Notes: a model not told the origin generated them from the sequence alone. DNA of 64,000 bases from JAZGGS01 sp963714405 (GCA_963714405.1 CAVQOH010000001.1:124001-188000), one strand, 5' to 3'. Positions 52,151-61,545 are shown, counted from the stretch's first letter. Numbers and translations: made by a program.

Positions 52151-53329
52151 TTAAATGGAAATAGAATTTACAACTTTTTTGAATATCTCAAGAAATGATT
52201 TTATATGATATCTTTTTATATTCAAGGGTGGGAGCAACCTGAGAGTTTTATCATTTACTAAATTAATTATGATTTTTTGTTGGAGCATATTATCCACGAT
52301 TTTCCTTGCATGTCCTGATGCAACTGCTATCCCGATCATAAACCCCCTGCCACGAACCTCTTTAATCTTATTCGGATAAATACTCTGCAGTTTTTTTAAC
52401 TGATCAATTAAATAACTACCTAATTCATCAACCATTTTATAAAGTTCATTTTCAAATACTTCTTTTATAACAATTTTTCCTGCCGCACAAGCAACAGGGT
52501 TTCCTCCAAAAGTAGTTCCATGATCTCCGGGAATAAGCACCTCATTAAAATCTCCGGATGTTAATACAGCTCCTAGTGGTAATCCTCCACCAATTGCCTT
52601 TGCCAGTACTAGAATATCAGGCGAAAATTTAAAATGTTCAAACGCAAACTTTTTACCGGTTCTTCCTACGCCAGTTTGAATTTCATCAGCAACAATAGCA
52701 AAATTGAATTTTTTCCTTAAATCAATTAAAATTTTTATATACTCTTCAGAAACTAAATTTACTCCCCCCTCTCCTTGAATTATTTCCAAATAAATTGCAG
52801 CAGTATTATTATCGATTTTACTTCTAAGATCCGTTACATTATTAAATTTAAGTTTTGAGAATCCGGGAAGCATTGGTTTGAAAGAATTTTTATAATTGAT
52901 ATTCGAAGTTAATCCCAGTGAGCCGTAAGTTCTTCCGTGAAAAGAGCTTGTTAAAGAAAATATTTTTTTATTAGGACCATATTTTTTTCTTATAATTTTT
53001 AAGGAAGCTTCGATTGCTTCGGTACCACTATTTGTAAAAAATACTCTATCCAGACCTGAATGTTTAACTAAAAGTTCTGCAACCTCGATCTGTACATTAG
53101 AAGTGAAGTAATTTGAAATATGAGTGAATTTATTTGTTTGATCTAAAATTGCTTTTACAATTTTAGGATGGCTGTAACCTAGTGCATTAACAGCTAAACC
53201 AGAAAAGAAATCCAGATATTTTTCACCATCAACAGTATATAGATATGATCCGATTCCGTGGGAAATTTCAAGAGGTATTCTGTTGTATGTATTTAGAAAG
53301 TATTTACGTTCTCTTCTAAAAAAATGCAT
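52151..53329 (-). CDS. argD: Acetylornithine/succinyldiaminopimelate-type aminotransferase
   Basis: This 392-residue class III PLP aminotransferase has GSYLYTVDGEKYLDFFSGLAVNALGYSHP, FTNSGTEAIEASLKIIRK, FHGRTYGSLGLT, VADEIQTGVGRTGKKFAFE and the PLP Lys in LAKAIGGGLPLGAVL. It transfers an amino group in arginine (and possibly lysine) synthesis. No other arg gene is nearby, so the exact substrate is inferred from family resemblance. Confidence 0.88.
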   Translation of the reverse strand: MHFFRRERKYFLNTYNRIPLEISHGIGSYLYTVDGEKYLDFFSGLAVNALGYSHPKIVKAILDQTNKFTHISNYFTSNVQIEVAELLVKHSGLDRVFFTNSGTEAIEASLKIIRKKYGPNKKIFSLTSSFHGRTYGSLGLTSNINYKNSFKPMLPGFSKLKFNNVTDLRSKIDNNTAAIYLEIIQGEGGVNLVSEEYIKILIDLRKKFNFAIVADEIQTGVGRTGKKFAFEHFKFSPDILVLAKAIGGGLPLGAVLTSGDFNEVLIPGDHGTTFGGNPVACAAGKIVIKEVFENELYKMVDELGSYLIDQLKKLQSIYPNKIKEVRGRGFMIGIAVASGHARKIVDNMLQQKIIINLVNDKTLRLLPPLNIKRYHIKSFLEIFKKVVNSISI

Positions 53330-53348
53330 AATTTAATTTTGATTAAAT

Positions 53349-54059
53349 CTAGATTAAAAAGACATATAATGAAGCAACATAAACGAAAAGTATTATCATT
53401 CCATTAAAAATAAGAGTTAAAAATAATGCTGGAATTACTCTTCTAAAATGAACATAAAATCCTACGGCAGATAATATAATACTCCAAACTGCAACTAGAA
53501 TTTCAAGTGAAAGAAATAAGTATGAGATAAATTCCTTAATAACAAAGGGTGAGGGATTAAGTGAAAATATATAATCACCAAAGACTATAACCTCAATTGG
53601 AAACAAAATTAATAATGCGAAAACATGAGGAACTTGTGCATAAATAGTTAACGAAAAAATATCTTTAAACTTAATTTTGAATTCCGGTGAAGAATATAAT
53701 TTACTGAAGATCACTCCAAACAATATGAAAAGAAGAATGAGAAATATCCCTAATATCAAATAGCTGGCAAACAAATTTGTTTTTGTTGAAAATGAACCAA
53801 TTGAAAGTAAGGAAACAAATCTTGAATCTATAAGCAACTTGACTGATAAGAAAAAAAAGATGAAGAATATAAAATTTTTATGCTCAGAAAATACTATTTG
53901 CTTAAACGCATCTTTGGGATTTTCAATAAGCAATCCAATGATTTTCCATAAATCAAGATTGCTTACTCTATCTCTTACAAACGAATTGCAATTAGAACAA
54001 GTTAAATTATAATACGGATTTTCCGAATTGCAATATGGGCAGCTGATCATGTAGTTCAT
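53349..54059 (-). CDS. YIP1-like membrane protein with N-terminal zinc ribbon
   Basis: The 236-residue protein begins with a two-CxxC zinc ribbon (CPYCNSENPYYNLTCSNC) and continues with about five membrane helices in a YIP1-like arrangement (NPKDAFKQIVFSEHKNFIFF). Its role is unknown. It lies in the - strand run between the DUF5683 and argD genes. Confidence 0.78.
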   Translation of the reverse strand: MNYMISCPYCNSENPYYNLTCSNCNSFVRDRVSNLDLWKIIGLLIENPKDAFKQIVFSEHKNFIFFIFFFLSVKLLIDSRFVSLLSIGSFSTKTNLFASYLILGIFLILLFILFGVIFSKLYSSPEFKIKFKDIFSLTIYAQVPHVFALLILFPIEVIVFGDYIFSLNPSPFVIKEFISYLFLSLEILVAVWSIILSAVGFYVHFRRVIPALFLTLIFNGMIILFVYVASLYVFLI

Positions 54060-54091
54060 TTATCTGCCTGTTTTATCTTACAAATATTACA

Positions 54092-54577
54092 TTAAAAATT
54101 TAATCTTATATTAAACCTTGTACAACCATTTAGATTATCTTCATCAACAGTAAAATCAAATAAGTGCGCATCAACATAAGCATCAACTAAATTTAGCAGA
54201 TAAAGTATCGTTAAATAAATAGTAAAATTATCTCTTTCATCTCTATAAAAATTTCTTCTTGATCTGTATATTTCTTGGCCAGTATCAGTAAATAGTTCCC
54301 TGTTCGAAATGTATTTATCGTTATTCGTGCTCCAGCCATATACAAACCAAGCAGCTATTCCCCAAATAATTGGAATTTTATAATATGATTCATTGTAGAA
54401 CTGTCCAAAACCTGGAATAACCGCACTTCGAAGAACTGCACCCCATGGTGATTTTTTCATAATAAAAATTGTGTCTTCGCTGGATGGTTGATTAGGAATT
54501 TCCTGAGAAATAATTGTTGCAGAGAGGATTGTGGATAAAACTGCAGCTTTAATTATAGTTTTTATCGATGATCTCAA
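54092..54577 (-). CDS. DUF5683-like membrane protein
   Basis: The protein has the DUF5683 pattern SPWGAVLRSAVIPGFGQFYNESYYKIPIIWGIAAWFVYGW and later LTILYLLNLVDAYVDAHLFDF. An ATG at 54622 exists, but it lies 74 bases inside parB and gives a poor N-terminus. A TTG at 54577 gives a clean signal peptide (LRSSIKTIIKAAVLSTILSA, then TIISQ) with a 29-base overlap, so I prefer it. These proteins are common next to parB in Bacteroidota; the function is unknown. Confidence 0.78.
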   Translation of the reverse strand: MRSSIKTIIKAAVLSTILSATIISQEIPNQPSSEDTIFIMKKSPWGAVLRSAVIPGFGQFYNESYYKIPIIWGIAAWFVYGWSTNNDKYISNRELFTDTGQEIYRSRRNFYRDERDNFTIYLTILYLLNLVDAYVDAHLFDFTVDEDNLNGCTRFNIRLNF

Positions 54578-55502
54578 ATAATTCAAATAATCGTTCCAAT
54601 TCTTCGGATGAATAATATTCAATTATAAGTTCTCCACTGCCATCTTTCTTTTGCCTGCAAATTACTTTTGTACCAAATATTTTTCTCAATTTATCTTCAA
54701 CACTACTCAAATTTGCACTTGCAGACCAATTTTTAGTTTTAAGTTTTACCGATCTACGCTTAACAACTTTTTGCGGATCTTCATTATACAATCTAACAAG
54801 CTGTTCAACTTTTCTTACAGATAAATTTTTATCAAGTATTTGATTAAGTATTTCAATTTGAATTTCTTCGTTTGGTAAGTTAATCAGCGCTCTTGCATGC
54901 CCATAACTAATATCATCAGAAACCAGTTTTTGTCTTATCTTATCAGGTAAACGTAGCAACCGTATAGAATTTGCTATTGTTGTACGATCTTTACCCACTT
55001 TTTCAGCGATTTGCTCCTGCGTAAGATGGCATTCATCCATCAGCCTTTTGTAAGCTGTTCCAATTTCAATTGCATTTAATTTTTCACGTTGAATATTTTC
55101 AATTAGTGCAAGTGCAAGCATAAGTTCATCAGAATCAACCTGAATTATATAAGCAGGAATTTCTTTATAACCTATTTCTTTACAAGCATTTAGTCTTCTT
55201 TCGCCGGAAACCAGCTGGTACTTATGATCAGGAGTTCTTCTTACAGTAATTGGCTGAATGAGCCCGTTGGAGAGAATTGATTTTTTTAGTTCTTCCATTG
55301 CTTCAGCATCAAAATCAAATCTGGGCTGGTAAGGATTTCTTGAAATAAAATCTACTGAAATCTTTGCTAGAACATCGATTTGTTTTCCATCATCACCCTT
55401 TACAGCTGATAAATCATTATTATCAACTCCGTTTTTTACATAATCCTGAGGTTTGATTAATGCATCTAATCCTCTTCCAAGACCTGGTTTAATTTTACTC
55501 AT
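54549..55502 (-). CDS. parB: Chromosome partitioning protein ParB
   Basis: ParB binds parS near the origin, uses CTP to clamp DNA and works with ParA. The protein (317 residues) has the N-terminal GLGRGLDALI, the ParB/Srx box (NPYQPRFDF, VSGERRLNACKEIGYKEIPA with GERR), the helix-turn-helix LTQEQIAEKVGKDRTTIANSIRLLRLP, and a C-terminal dimerisation region. It follows parA by 3 bases. I saw no parS-like site (TGTTTCACGTGAAACA) in the window. Confidence 0.96.
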   Translation of the reverse strand: MSKIKPGLGRGLDALIKPQDYVKNGVDNNDLSAVKGDDGKQIDVLAKISVDFISRNPYQPRFDFDAEAMEELKKSILSNGLIQPITVRRTPDHKYQLVSGERRLNACKEIGYKEIPAYIIQVDSDELMLALALIENIQREKLNAIEIGTAYKRLMDECHLTQEQIAEKVGKDRTTIANSIRLLRLPDKIRQKLVSDDISYGHARALINLPNEEIQIEILNQILDKNLSVRKVEQLVRLYNEDPQKVVKRRSVKLKTKNWSASANLSSVEDKLRKIFGTKVICRQKKDGSGELIIEYYSSEELERLFELFEIIDKNYN

Positions 55503-55505
55503 AAC

Positions 55506-56282
55506 TTAATTATTATTAATCGATTTTGAATTTCGTTCAAGTAACTCTGATGCAAGAGCCATATAATTTTGAGCTCCTGTTGATACTGCATCATATAAAA
55601 TAATCGGTTTACCATAACTTGGTGATTCTGAAATACGAACATTTCTGTTTATAACTGTTTTAAAAACTTTTTCTCCAAAATATTTTCTAACTTCATCTGC
55701 AACCTGATGCGACAATCTCAATCTTGTATCAAACATAGTAAGTAAAACACCTTCAATTGCTAAATGAGGGTTGTAGTGTTTTTTAACAATGTTTATTGTA
55801 TTTAAAAGTTGTCCTAATCCTTCAAGGGCAAAATATTCACATTGAACAGGAATTAAAACGGAATTTGAGGCAGCGAGAGCATTCAGTGTCAATAAACCAA
55901 GTGATGGTGGACAATCAATTATAATATAATCATACCTTTCTGAAATTTCCTGAAGCGTATTTTTAAGTAACCACTCTCTTTTTTCGATATCAACCATTTC
56001 AATTTCTGCCCCTACCAAATTTATATTTGAAGGCAGTAAATCAAGGTAAGGCATAAATGATTCTATTACTACGTCTGAAATATTTTCTTTGCCAATTAGC
56101 ACTTCGTAAATAGAAGGATTATGGTTGGTAACACTTAGACCAGATGAAGAGTTTGATTGCGGATCAATATCTACAAGTAAAGATTTTTTTTCTGCAGCAG
56201 CTAAAAGTGATGATACATTTATTGCAGTTGTTGTCTTTCCTACTCCACCCTTCTGGTTTGCAATGGAAATAATTTTACTCAT
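55506..56282 (-). CDS. parA: Chromosome partitioning ATPase ParA
   Basis: The 258-residue Soj/ParA ATPase has the deviant Walker A ANQKGGVGKTTTAIN, the Walker A' region SLLVDIDPQSNSSSGL and Walker B DYIIIDCPPSLGLLTLNAL. It forms ATP-dependent patterns on the nucleoid to position ParB-bound origins. It lacks an N-terminal DNA-binding domain, which is usual for chromosomal type Ia ParA. Confidence 0.96.
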   Translation of the reverse strand: MSKIISIANQKGGVGKTTTAINVSSLLAAAEKKSLLVDIDPQSNSSSGLSVTNHNPSIYEVLIGKENISDVVIESFMPYLDLLPSNINLVGAEIEMVDIEKREWLLKNTLQEISERYDYIIIDCPPSLGLLTLNALAASNSVLIPVQCEYFALEGLGQLLNTINIVKKHYNPHLAIEGVLLTMFDTRLRLSHQVADEVRKYFGEKVFKTVINRNVRISESPSYGKPIILYDAVSTGAQNYMALASELLERNSKSINNN

Positions 56283-56346
56283 TATGCCTGTCTGTTCAAT
56301 AGATTTATCAATTTAACAAAATATTACAAAAGTTTTAGATTAAATA

Positions 56347-57024
56347 TTACAATTCTATTTCTTCACCATATTGCATTACAATACAATTAATTCCTTTAGA
56401 TTCTGCTTTCTGTTTGAATTCTTCAGGATCAGCTTCGATAACCGGGAAAGTGTTATAGTGCATAGGGATAGCAACATTTGGATTTGCTAGTTGTGCTGCT
56501 TTAACAGCATCAGTTATTCCCATTGTAAAATTATCACCAATTGGTAAAAGCATATAATCAATTTTATTCATCTCACCAATTAGCTGCATATCATAAAACA
56601 ATCCTGTATCACCGGTATGGTAAACATTTATCTTATCAGCAGAAACTATAACACCCGCAGGTTCGCCTGCGTAAGTGTTTTCAGGGGTTTGAGAGCCATG
56701 ATGAGCAATGGTGAATTTCACTCTTCCAAAGTTAAAATTGTATCCTCCACCAATATGCATGTTATGTGCTTCAAATCCTTTCGATTTCACATACTCAGCA
56801 AGTTCATTTACACAAATAAATGTTGATTTACATCTTTTAGCAATACTGAAAGCATCTCCAATATGATCTCCGTGGGCATGAGTAAGAATTATAAAATCTG
56901 CATCAACATCTTCCGCTTTCGCTGGTGCAGTAGGATTTCCGGTGAGAAATGGATCAATAAGAATTTTTTTGCCAGTAGCAGTAGTAAGCTGAAAAGCTGA
57001 GTGTGAAAAATATTTTAACTTCAT
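56347..57024 (-). CDS. UPF0173 metal-dependent hydrolase (MBL fold)
   Basis: The 225-residue protein begins MKLKYFSHSAFQLTTATGKKILIDPFLTGNP and has LTHAHGDHIGDA (HxHxDH), IAHHGSQTP, YHTGDTGLF and IPMHYNTFP, the UPF0173 set. The in vivo substrate of this family is not established. It lies between parA and the CHAD gene on the same strand. Confidence 0.92.
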   Translation of the reverse strand: MKLKYFSHSAFQLTTATGKKILIDPFLTGNPTAPAKAEDVDADFIILTHAHGDHIGDAFSIAKRCKSTFICVNELAEYVKSKGFEAHNMHIGGGYNFNFGRVKFTIAHHGSQTPENTYAGEPAGVIVSADKINVYHTGDTGLFYDMQLIGEMNKIDYMLLPIGDNFTMGITDAVKAAQLANPNVAIPMHYNTFPVIEADPEEFKQKAESKGINCIVMQYGEEIEL

Positions 57025-57040
57025 AATATTCTCCGTGAAT

Positions 57041-57502
57041 TTATGATACTAACTTATAAAAGTTCTTTAATCTTTTACTATGTACAAATTTCATTAATGC
57101 AAGTTTTAAATCCTCTTCCAGCTTTTTGCGCTTTAATTCAACTTTTTGGAACACAGTTTTACTTATTCTTACTTTATCGTTTTTCATTAGTGAATTTATA
57201 TTTTCTTTGAATACATCAAGATCACGCACCGCTCCTGAAAAATCCTGAAGTTGCTGGATTTCATTATAAATATTAAAAAATTGTTTATTGTTATAGCATG
57301 AAATAAAAAGCTCCATATTATATCTAACTCTTCTTAAAGAAATTCTAACATCATGTAAGTTTTCAACATCCATTTCCTGGAAGTACTTCTCTATTGTACT
57401 AAGCAGATGCGATAACCGTACTCGAATAATTAAATTAGCTGCACTGGAAACCCTGCTTCTTTTGTTAATATCATTTATTTCCCATTTTTTCTGTTTAGCC
57501 AT
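57041..57502 (-). CDS. Short CHAD-domain protein
   Basis: CHAD domains are basic helical domains that bind polyphosphate. This 153-residue protein has the core motif ENLHDVRISLRRVRYNMELF and QDFSGAVRDLDVF, and is rich in Lys. Full CHAD domains are about 250-300 residues with two four-helix halves, so this is about one half, and the frame is clean. It lies 15 bases after the glycosyltransferase gene on the same strand. Confidence 0.82.
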   Translation of the reverse strand: MAKQKKWEINDINKRSRVSSAANLIIRVRLSHLLSTIEKYFQEMDVENLHDVRISLRRVRYNMELFISCYNNKQFFNIYNEIQQLQDFSGAVRDLDVFKENINSLMKNDKVRISKTVFQKVELKRKKLEEDLKLALMKFVHSKRLKNFYKLVS

Positions 57503-57517
57503 AATAATATTATATGA

Positions 57518-58165
57518 TCAATAGAATAAAATTTTAACGAATCCTAAAATAGCTTTATACGGATTCATTTTACTTTTTTCATTTGCATATATTGTAGGAA
57601 CTTCAATAAAACCGATATTATACCTGGCCCTTGCTGCCATAACTATTATTTCGCTTTCTGCTTCATATCCATAGGTTCGAGTATTTACATTTTTTAATAC
57701 ATCAATTTTATAAGCTCTGAAACCGCATTGGCTATCAATAATTTTTGTACCTGTTTTTATACTTAGTAAAAAAGATGTTAACCAATTACTTATTCTTCTC
57801 TGTAAAGGCATTCGTGTGATATTGTTAAGCCTGTTACCGATAACTATATCAAAATTTTTTGTACCAGAAATCAAATCCGGAATTGATCCGGTACTATGTT
57901 GCAAATCAGCATCAATTGTAATAACCAGATTAAAATTAAGTTCAATAGCTTTTTCGAAACCTTTTCTAAGTGCAAAACCTTTCCCTAAATTATCCTGCCA
58001 GGATAAAACAATGACATTATTATTTTTACTTATTTTCGAAACTGAATCATCTGTTGATCCGTCATCTATGGCAATAACAGAATCAACATATCTCAGCGTT
58101 TCATCTATAACCTGCTTTATTGTGGTGCATTCATTATAGAAAGGAATAACAGCACAGGTTTTTAT
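57518..58165 (-). CDS. Family 2 glycosyltransferase, apparently initiating at ATA
   Basis: A GT-A glycosyltransferase of the dolichyl-phosphate mannose synthase-like group: AVIPFYNE, VDSVIAIDDGSTDDS, ITIDADLQH (the metal DxD), SQCGFRAYKIDVL and VPTIYANEKSKMNPYKAI. In this frame there is no ATG, GTG or TTG between the upstream stop and residue 88. The earliest plausible start is ATA at 58163-58165, 7 bases after AGGAGA and overlapping the TAA of cdaA. Starting at the TTG at 57904 would remove most of the GT-A domain, including the DxD. The likely substrate is a nucleotide sugar plus polyprenyl phosphate. Confidence 0.8.
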   Translation of the reverse strand: MKTCAVIPFYNECTTIKQVIDETLRYVDSVIAIDDGSTDDSVSKISKNNNVIVLSWQDNLGKGFALRKGFEKAIELNFNLVITIDADLQHSTGSIPDLISGTKNFDIVIGNRLNNITRMPLQRRISNWLTSFLLSIKTGTKIIDSQCGFRAYKIDVLKNVNTRTYGYEAESEIIVMAARARYNIGFIEVPTIYANEKSKMNPYKAILGFVKILFY

Positions 58166-58983
58166 TTTTTATCTCCTTTTACCTGTTCAATAAAATCTTT
58201 CCAACCTCTTGTAGTTGGCGGGCTGAATGCTTCATCCAGTTTTTTCTTTAATGCATCTTTTGACAAACCTGAAAACAATTTCCCATTTTCTGCAACAGAA
58301 ATAGAACCTGTTTCTTCCGAAACAATTACGCTAATTACATCTGCTTGTTCACTAATACCCAAACCTGCCCTGTGGCGCATTCCAAGTGTTTCTCCATCAA
58401 TTTTTGTGGTTTGCGAGAGCGGCAATGTGCACCTTGCTGCTTCAATCACAGCGCCCTGGATTATCACTGCACCATCATGCAAAGGTGAATTTGGAAAAAA
58501 AATTGAAGTAAGAAGCCCTGCGCTTAATCTTGCATTCAGTGGTTCACCTGTTTCTGTAAAACCTCTTATACCGGTATCTCTAACAAGCACAATTAAAGCA
58601 CCGTGCTGCTGCTGCGATAAATCAAATGCAGCCTCAGATATTATTTCTGATGAAACCGGAGCTTCATACCTTATAAATATTTTAAACAGAGGGTTTCTTG
58701 CAAGCATTACAAGCAATCTTCTAATCTCGGGTTGAAACAGAATTACAAAAGCTATTACCCAAACATCTGTTATTAAACGAAGCAGCCAGCTTACTGCTCT
58801 AAAGTTTGCTGCTTGCGCTGCAAATGAAAATACCAGTATAATTATCAATCCTATAAATATTTGTGCTGCAATTGTTCCTTTTAATAGTGTATAAAGTTTA
58901 TACACAATAAAAGATACAATTAGAACATCTATCAAATCACTGAAGGTAACAGTTAAAAATCCAACTTTGAATAATTCAAACAT
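58162..58983 (-). CDS. cdaA: Diadenylate cyclase CdaA (c-di-AMP synthase)
   Basis: The 273-residue membrane enzyme has three N-terminal membrane helices (about residues 10-80) and a DAC domain (about 105-260): GALIVLVRDTGI, then NSPLHDGAVIIQG (DGA motif), then GMRHRAGLGISEQAD (RHR motif), and SEETGSISVAENGKL. It makes c-di-AMP from two ATP, which commonly controls potassium and osmolyte uptake. It shares an end with folP (overlap of one base) and leads into the glycosyltransferase. Confidence 0.96.
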   Translation of the reverse strand: MFELFKVGFLTVTFSDLIDVLIVSFIVYKLYTLLKGTIAAQIFIGLIIILVFSFAAQAANFRAVSWLLRLITDVWVIAFVILFQPEIRRLLVMLARNPLFKIFIRYEAPVSSEIISEAAFDLSQQQHGALIVLVRDTGIRGFTETGEPLNARLSAGLLTSIFFPNSPLHDGAVIIQGAVIEAARCTLPLSQTTKIDGETLGMRHRAGLGISEQADVISVIVSEETGSISVAENGKLFSGLSKDALKKKLDEAFSPPTTRGWKDFIEQVKGDKK

Positions 58984-59858
58984 TAAAAATTTGTATTAAT
59001 TTTATTCATCAATTTGCAAGATTGAACGCCAAGTTTAACATTATGAGTTCTAATTATTTTAGCACCGTGAGAAATTGCAAGTGTATTTAGCGCCATGGTT
59101 GATTCATCTCTTTCGTTTACTTCTAAATCAAGTGTTTTGCCTATAAATGATTTCCTGGAAATCCCAATCATAATTGGATAACAAAGAGATTGGAAATGAT
59201 CAAGTTTTTTTATCAATTTAAAATTATCATCAACTCGTTTTCCAAAACCAATACCCGGGTCTATTATTATTTTGTTAAGCCCCTTATTTTTTGCCGAAGA
59301 ACAGCGTTCTTCAAGAAACTCATATACTTCTTCAATTACATTCTCATAATACGGATTTTCCTGCATATTTTTAGGTCTGCCCTTCATATGCATGAGTGCA
59401 ACCGGGCAATCAAATTTTTTGATAATATTTATCATTTCCTTATCAAAGCGTAAAGCACTTATATCATTTATCATTGCTGCACCAGCTTGCAAGACTGCCT
59501 CAGCAACTTCACTTTTTGTAGTATCAACAGAAATTACAGCATCCGGACATTTGCTTAGAATACCATTTATTACCGGGATCACTCTATTGAGTTCTTCTTT
59601 CATCCCAATTTCATTTGCTCCGGGTCTAGTTGATTCTCCTCCAATATCAATTATATCTACTCCGTAATCAATCATCGTTAAAGCTAGGTTTACTGCATTT
59701 TCTAATTTATTGTAAATTCCTCCATCAGAAAATGAATCAGGTGTAACATTCAAAATACCCATAGTATAAGCTTGGTTAAAAGAAAACTTCTTTTTACCTA
59801 TTTTATAAGAGATTATATCACTTTCATCTAAGTTATTTATAGCACCAAAATGGTTCAT
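58983..59858 (-). CDS. folP: Dihydropteroate synthase
   Basis: The enzyme joins p-aminobenzoate and dihydropterin pyrophosphate in folate synthesis. The 291-residue TIM barrel shows TMGILNVTPDSFSDGG, IIDIGGESTRPGA, AAMINDISAL, MHMKGRPKNMQ and IGISRKSFIG in the expected order. The folP-cdaA order is common in Bacteroidota and Chlorobi relatives. Confidence 0.96.
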   Translation of the reverse strand: MNHFGAINNLDESDIISYKIGKKKFSFNQAYTMGILNVTPDSFSDGGIYNKLENAVNLALTMIDYGVDIIDIGGESTRPGANEIGMKEELNRVIPVINGILSKCPDAVISVDTTKSEVAEAVLQAGAAMINDISALRFDKEMINIIKKFDCPVALMHMKGRPKNMQENPYYENVIEEVYEFLEERCSSAKNKGLNKIIIDPGIGFGKRVDDNFKLIKKLDHFQSLCYPIMIGISRKSFIGKTLDLEVNERDESTMALNTLAISHGAKIIRTHNVKLGVQSCKLMNKINTNF

Positions 59859-59968
59859 TTTATTTTTTTACTTGTATAAAACATAAAATGCTAAAAAAAG
59901 ACGACAAAAGCCGCCATAAATTACCTAATCAGCATAATTTTTTCACTATATCTTTAAACTTAATCGTT

Positions 59969-60631
59969 TTACATGATTAAATTTTTTAGTTCAGTTGTTG
60001 CAGCTGAAATATTATCTGCGCGAAACACAGCAGAGCCTGCAACAAATACATCAACACCTGCCTCTTGTGCAGCTTTAATATTATCTGATTTTACACCACC
60101 GTCTATTTCAATCAGAAAGCTTGCTCCCACTTTATTCCTTAATGCAGCAGCTTCATGTATTCTCTTAATTGAATTAGAAATAAATTTTTGTCCACCAAAT
60201 CCGGGATTAACAGTCATTAATAAAAGTAAATCAATATATTCTGCTATATCAGTAGCCTGACTTACTGGTGTTGCCGGATTAAGCACTACGCCAGCTTTTG
60301 CACCAAGTTGCTTAATGTGTTCTATTGTTCTGTTAAGATGAGTGACTTCCTCGATATGTACAGAAACAAAATCTGCTCCAGCTTTTACAAAATCTTCCAG
60401 GTATTTATCGGGATTTTCAATCATTAAATGAACATCGATTGGCAATTTTGTTATCTTTCTTACAGCTTCAACAATGATTGGGCCGATGGTTATATTTGGG
60501 ACAAAATGACCATCCATAACATCACAATGAATCCAATCGGCGCCTCCAATTTCAACTAACCTGATTTGTTGTGCAAGGTTAGAAAAATCTGCTGATAAAA
60601 TTGAAGGAGCTAGTAATGCCACTTTATTCAA
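59969..60631 (-). CDS. rpe: Ribulose-phosphate 3-epimerase
   Basis: The 220-residue TIM-barrel enzyme interconverts ribulose 5-phosphate and xylulose 5-phosphate. Motifs present are APSILSADFSNL, DWIHCDVMDGHFVPNITIGP, PIDVHLMIENP, MTVNPGFGGQKFI and IEIDGGVKSDNI, with all metal and catalytic Asp/His residues. Its start overlaps the PASTA gene end by 8 bases. Confidence 0.96.
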   Translation of the reverse strand: MNKVALLAPSILSADFSNLAQQIRLVEIGGADWIHCDVMDGHFVPNITIGPIIVEAVRKITKLPIDVHLMIENPDKYLEDFVKAGADFVSVHIEEVTHLNRTIEHIKQLGAKAGVVLNPATPVSQATDIAEYIDLLLLMTVNPGFGGQKFISNSIKRIHEAAALRNKVGASFLIEIDGGVKSDNIKAAQEAGVDVFVAGSAVFRADNISAATTELKNLIM

Positions 60632-61388
60632 TTCCTTCCTGTAGATTGTTAGAATTTGAAGATTTGGTTACAAAAAGATCTACGGCATCACCCGGATTTA
60701 ATTTGTTATTACTACTAGGATATTGATCTAAAACAGTATTTGGCAGAAGCGTTGCTGATGCCTGGTAATTAATTTTTCCTACAATTAGATCACTTCCATT
60801 TAAAATCAGTTGTGCTTCTGAAAGTGATTTACCAATTAAATCAGGTACTATAACAGAACCACCACCACGTCCTGTACTAACGGTAATACCAACAATTTCA
60901 CCCTGCTGCAATGGTGTTCCTGCTACATATTCCTGGTCAAAAATCATATCCTCCGGCTGGCTGGAAGGAATTCTATCAACTCTACCTAATTTTAATCCAA
61001 TCCTCTCTAAAGCAAATTTTGCATCTAAAATAGATTTTCCTTTTAACATGGGTACATAAACAATTTTTTCTCCGCCGCTTACAAAAAGAAATATCCGTCT
61101 TCCTTCTTTTACAATCTCACCAGGTTTTGGCTTTTGTAAAAAAATCGAATTTTTAGGATAATCTAATCCAAAGGAAGTATCACCAATAGCCGTTTTAAAT
61201 CCTTCATTTTCAAGCAATTCAATCGCTTCTTGCTCACTCAAACCAATTACGTTTGGCACAGTTGTTTCAGGAGAGCTTACATACCAGGGTATAATTAAAT
61301 AGTTAAGTAAAATTAATACTAATATCAGTAGCATTAGAACTATGAATGATTTTCTAACTAATGATATTCCAAATAAATTTTTCATCAA
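60624..61388 (-). CDS. Membrane-anchored triple PASTA-domain protein
   Basis: The 254-residue protein has a short cytoplasmic start, one membrane helix (about 14-32) and three PASTA domains (about 38-105, 108-175, 178-245), each with the pattern VPxxxGxSxxxAxxxLxxxGLxxG. PASTA domains bind muropeptides or lipid II. No kinase or penicillin-binding domain is attached, so it may be a stand-alone wall sensor or scaffold. Confidence 0.88.
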   Translation of the reverse strand: MMKNLFGISLVRKSFIVLMLLILVLILLNYLIIPWYVSSPETTVPNVIGLSEQEAIELLENEGFKTAIGDTSFGLDYPKNSIFLQKPKPGEIVKEGRRIFLFVSGGEKIVYVPMLKGKSILDAKFALERIGLKLGRVDRIPSSQPEDMIFDQEYVAGTPLQQGEIVGITVSTGRGGGSVIVPDLIGKSLSEAQLILNGSDLIVGKINYQASATLLPNTVLDQYPSSNNKLNPGDAVDLFVTKSSNSNNLQEGIE

Positions 61389-61545
61389 TCAAATATATCA
61401 ATTGCCGTTTTCTTAAACAATTTAAATTTATTATGAAAAAATTTTCTACATCTAAATCAGATGAATTAAACATTATGAATAAATTACAATTTATTCTATA
61501 TTTGAAGAATTAGGTACCACAAAATAACTACTGAAACTTATATTG

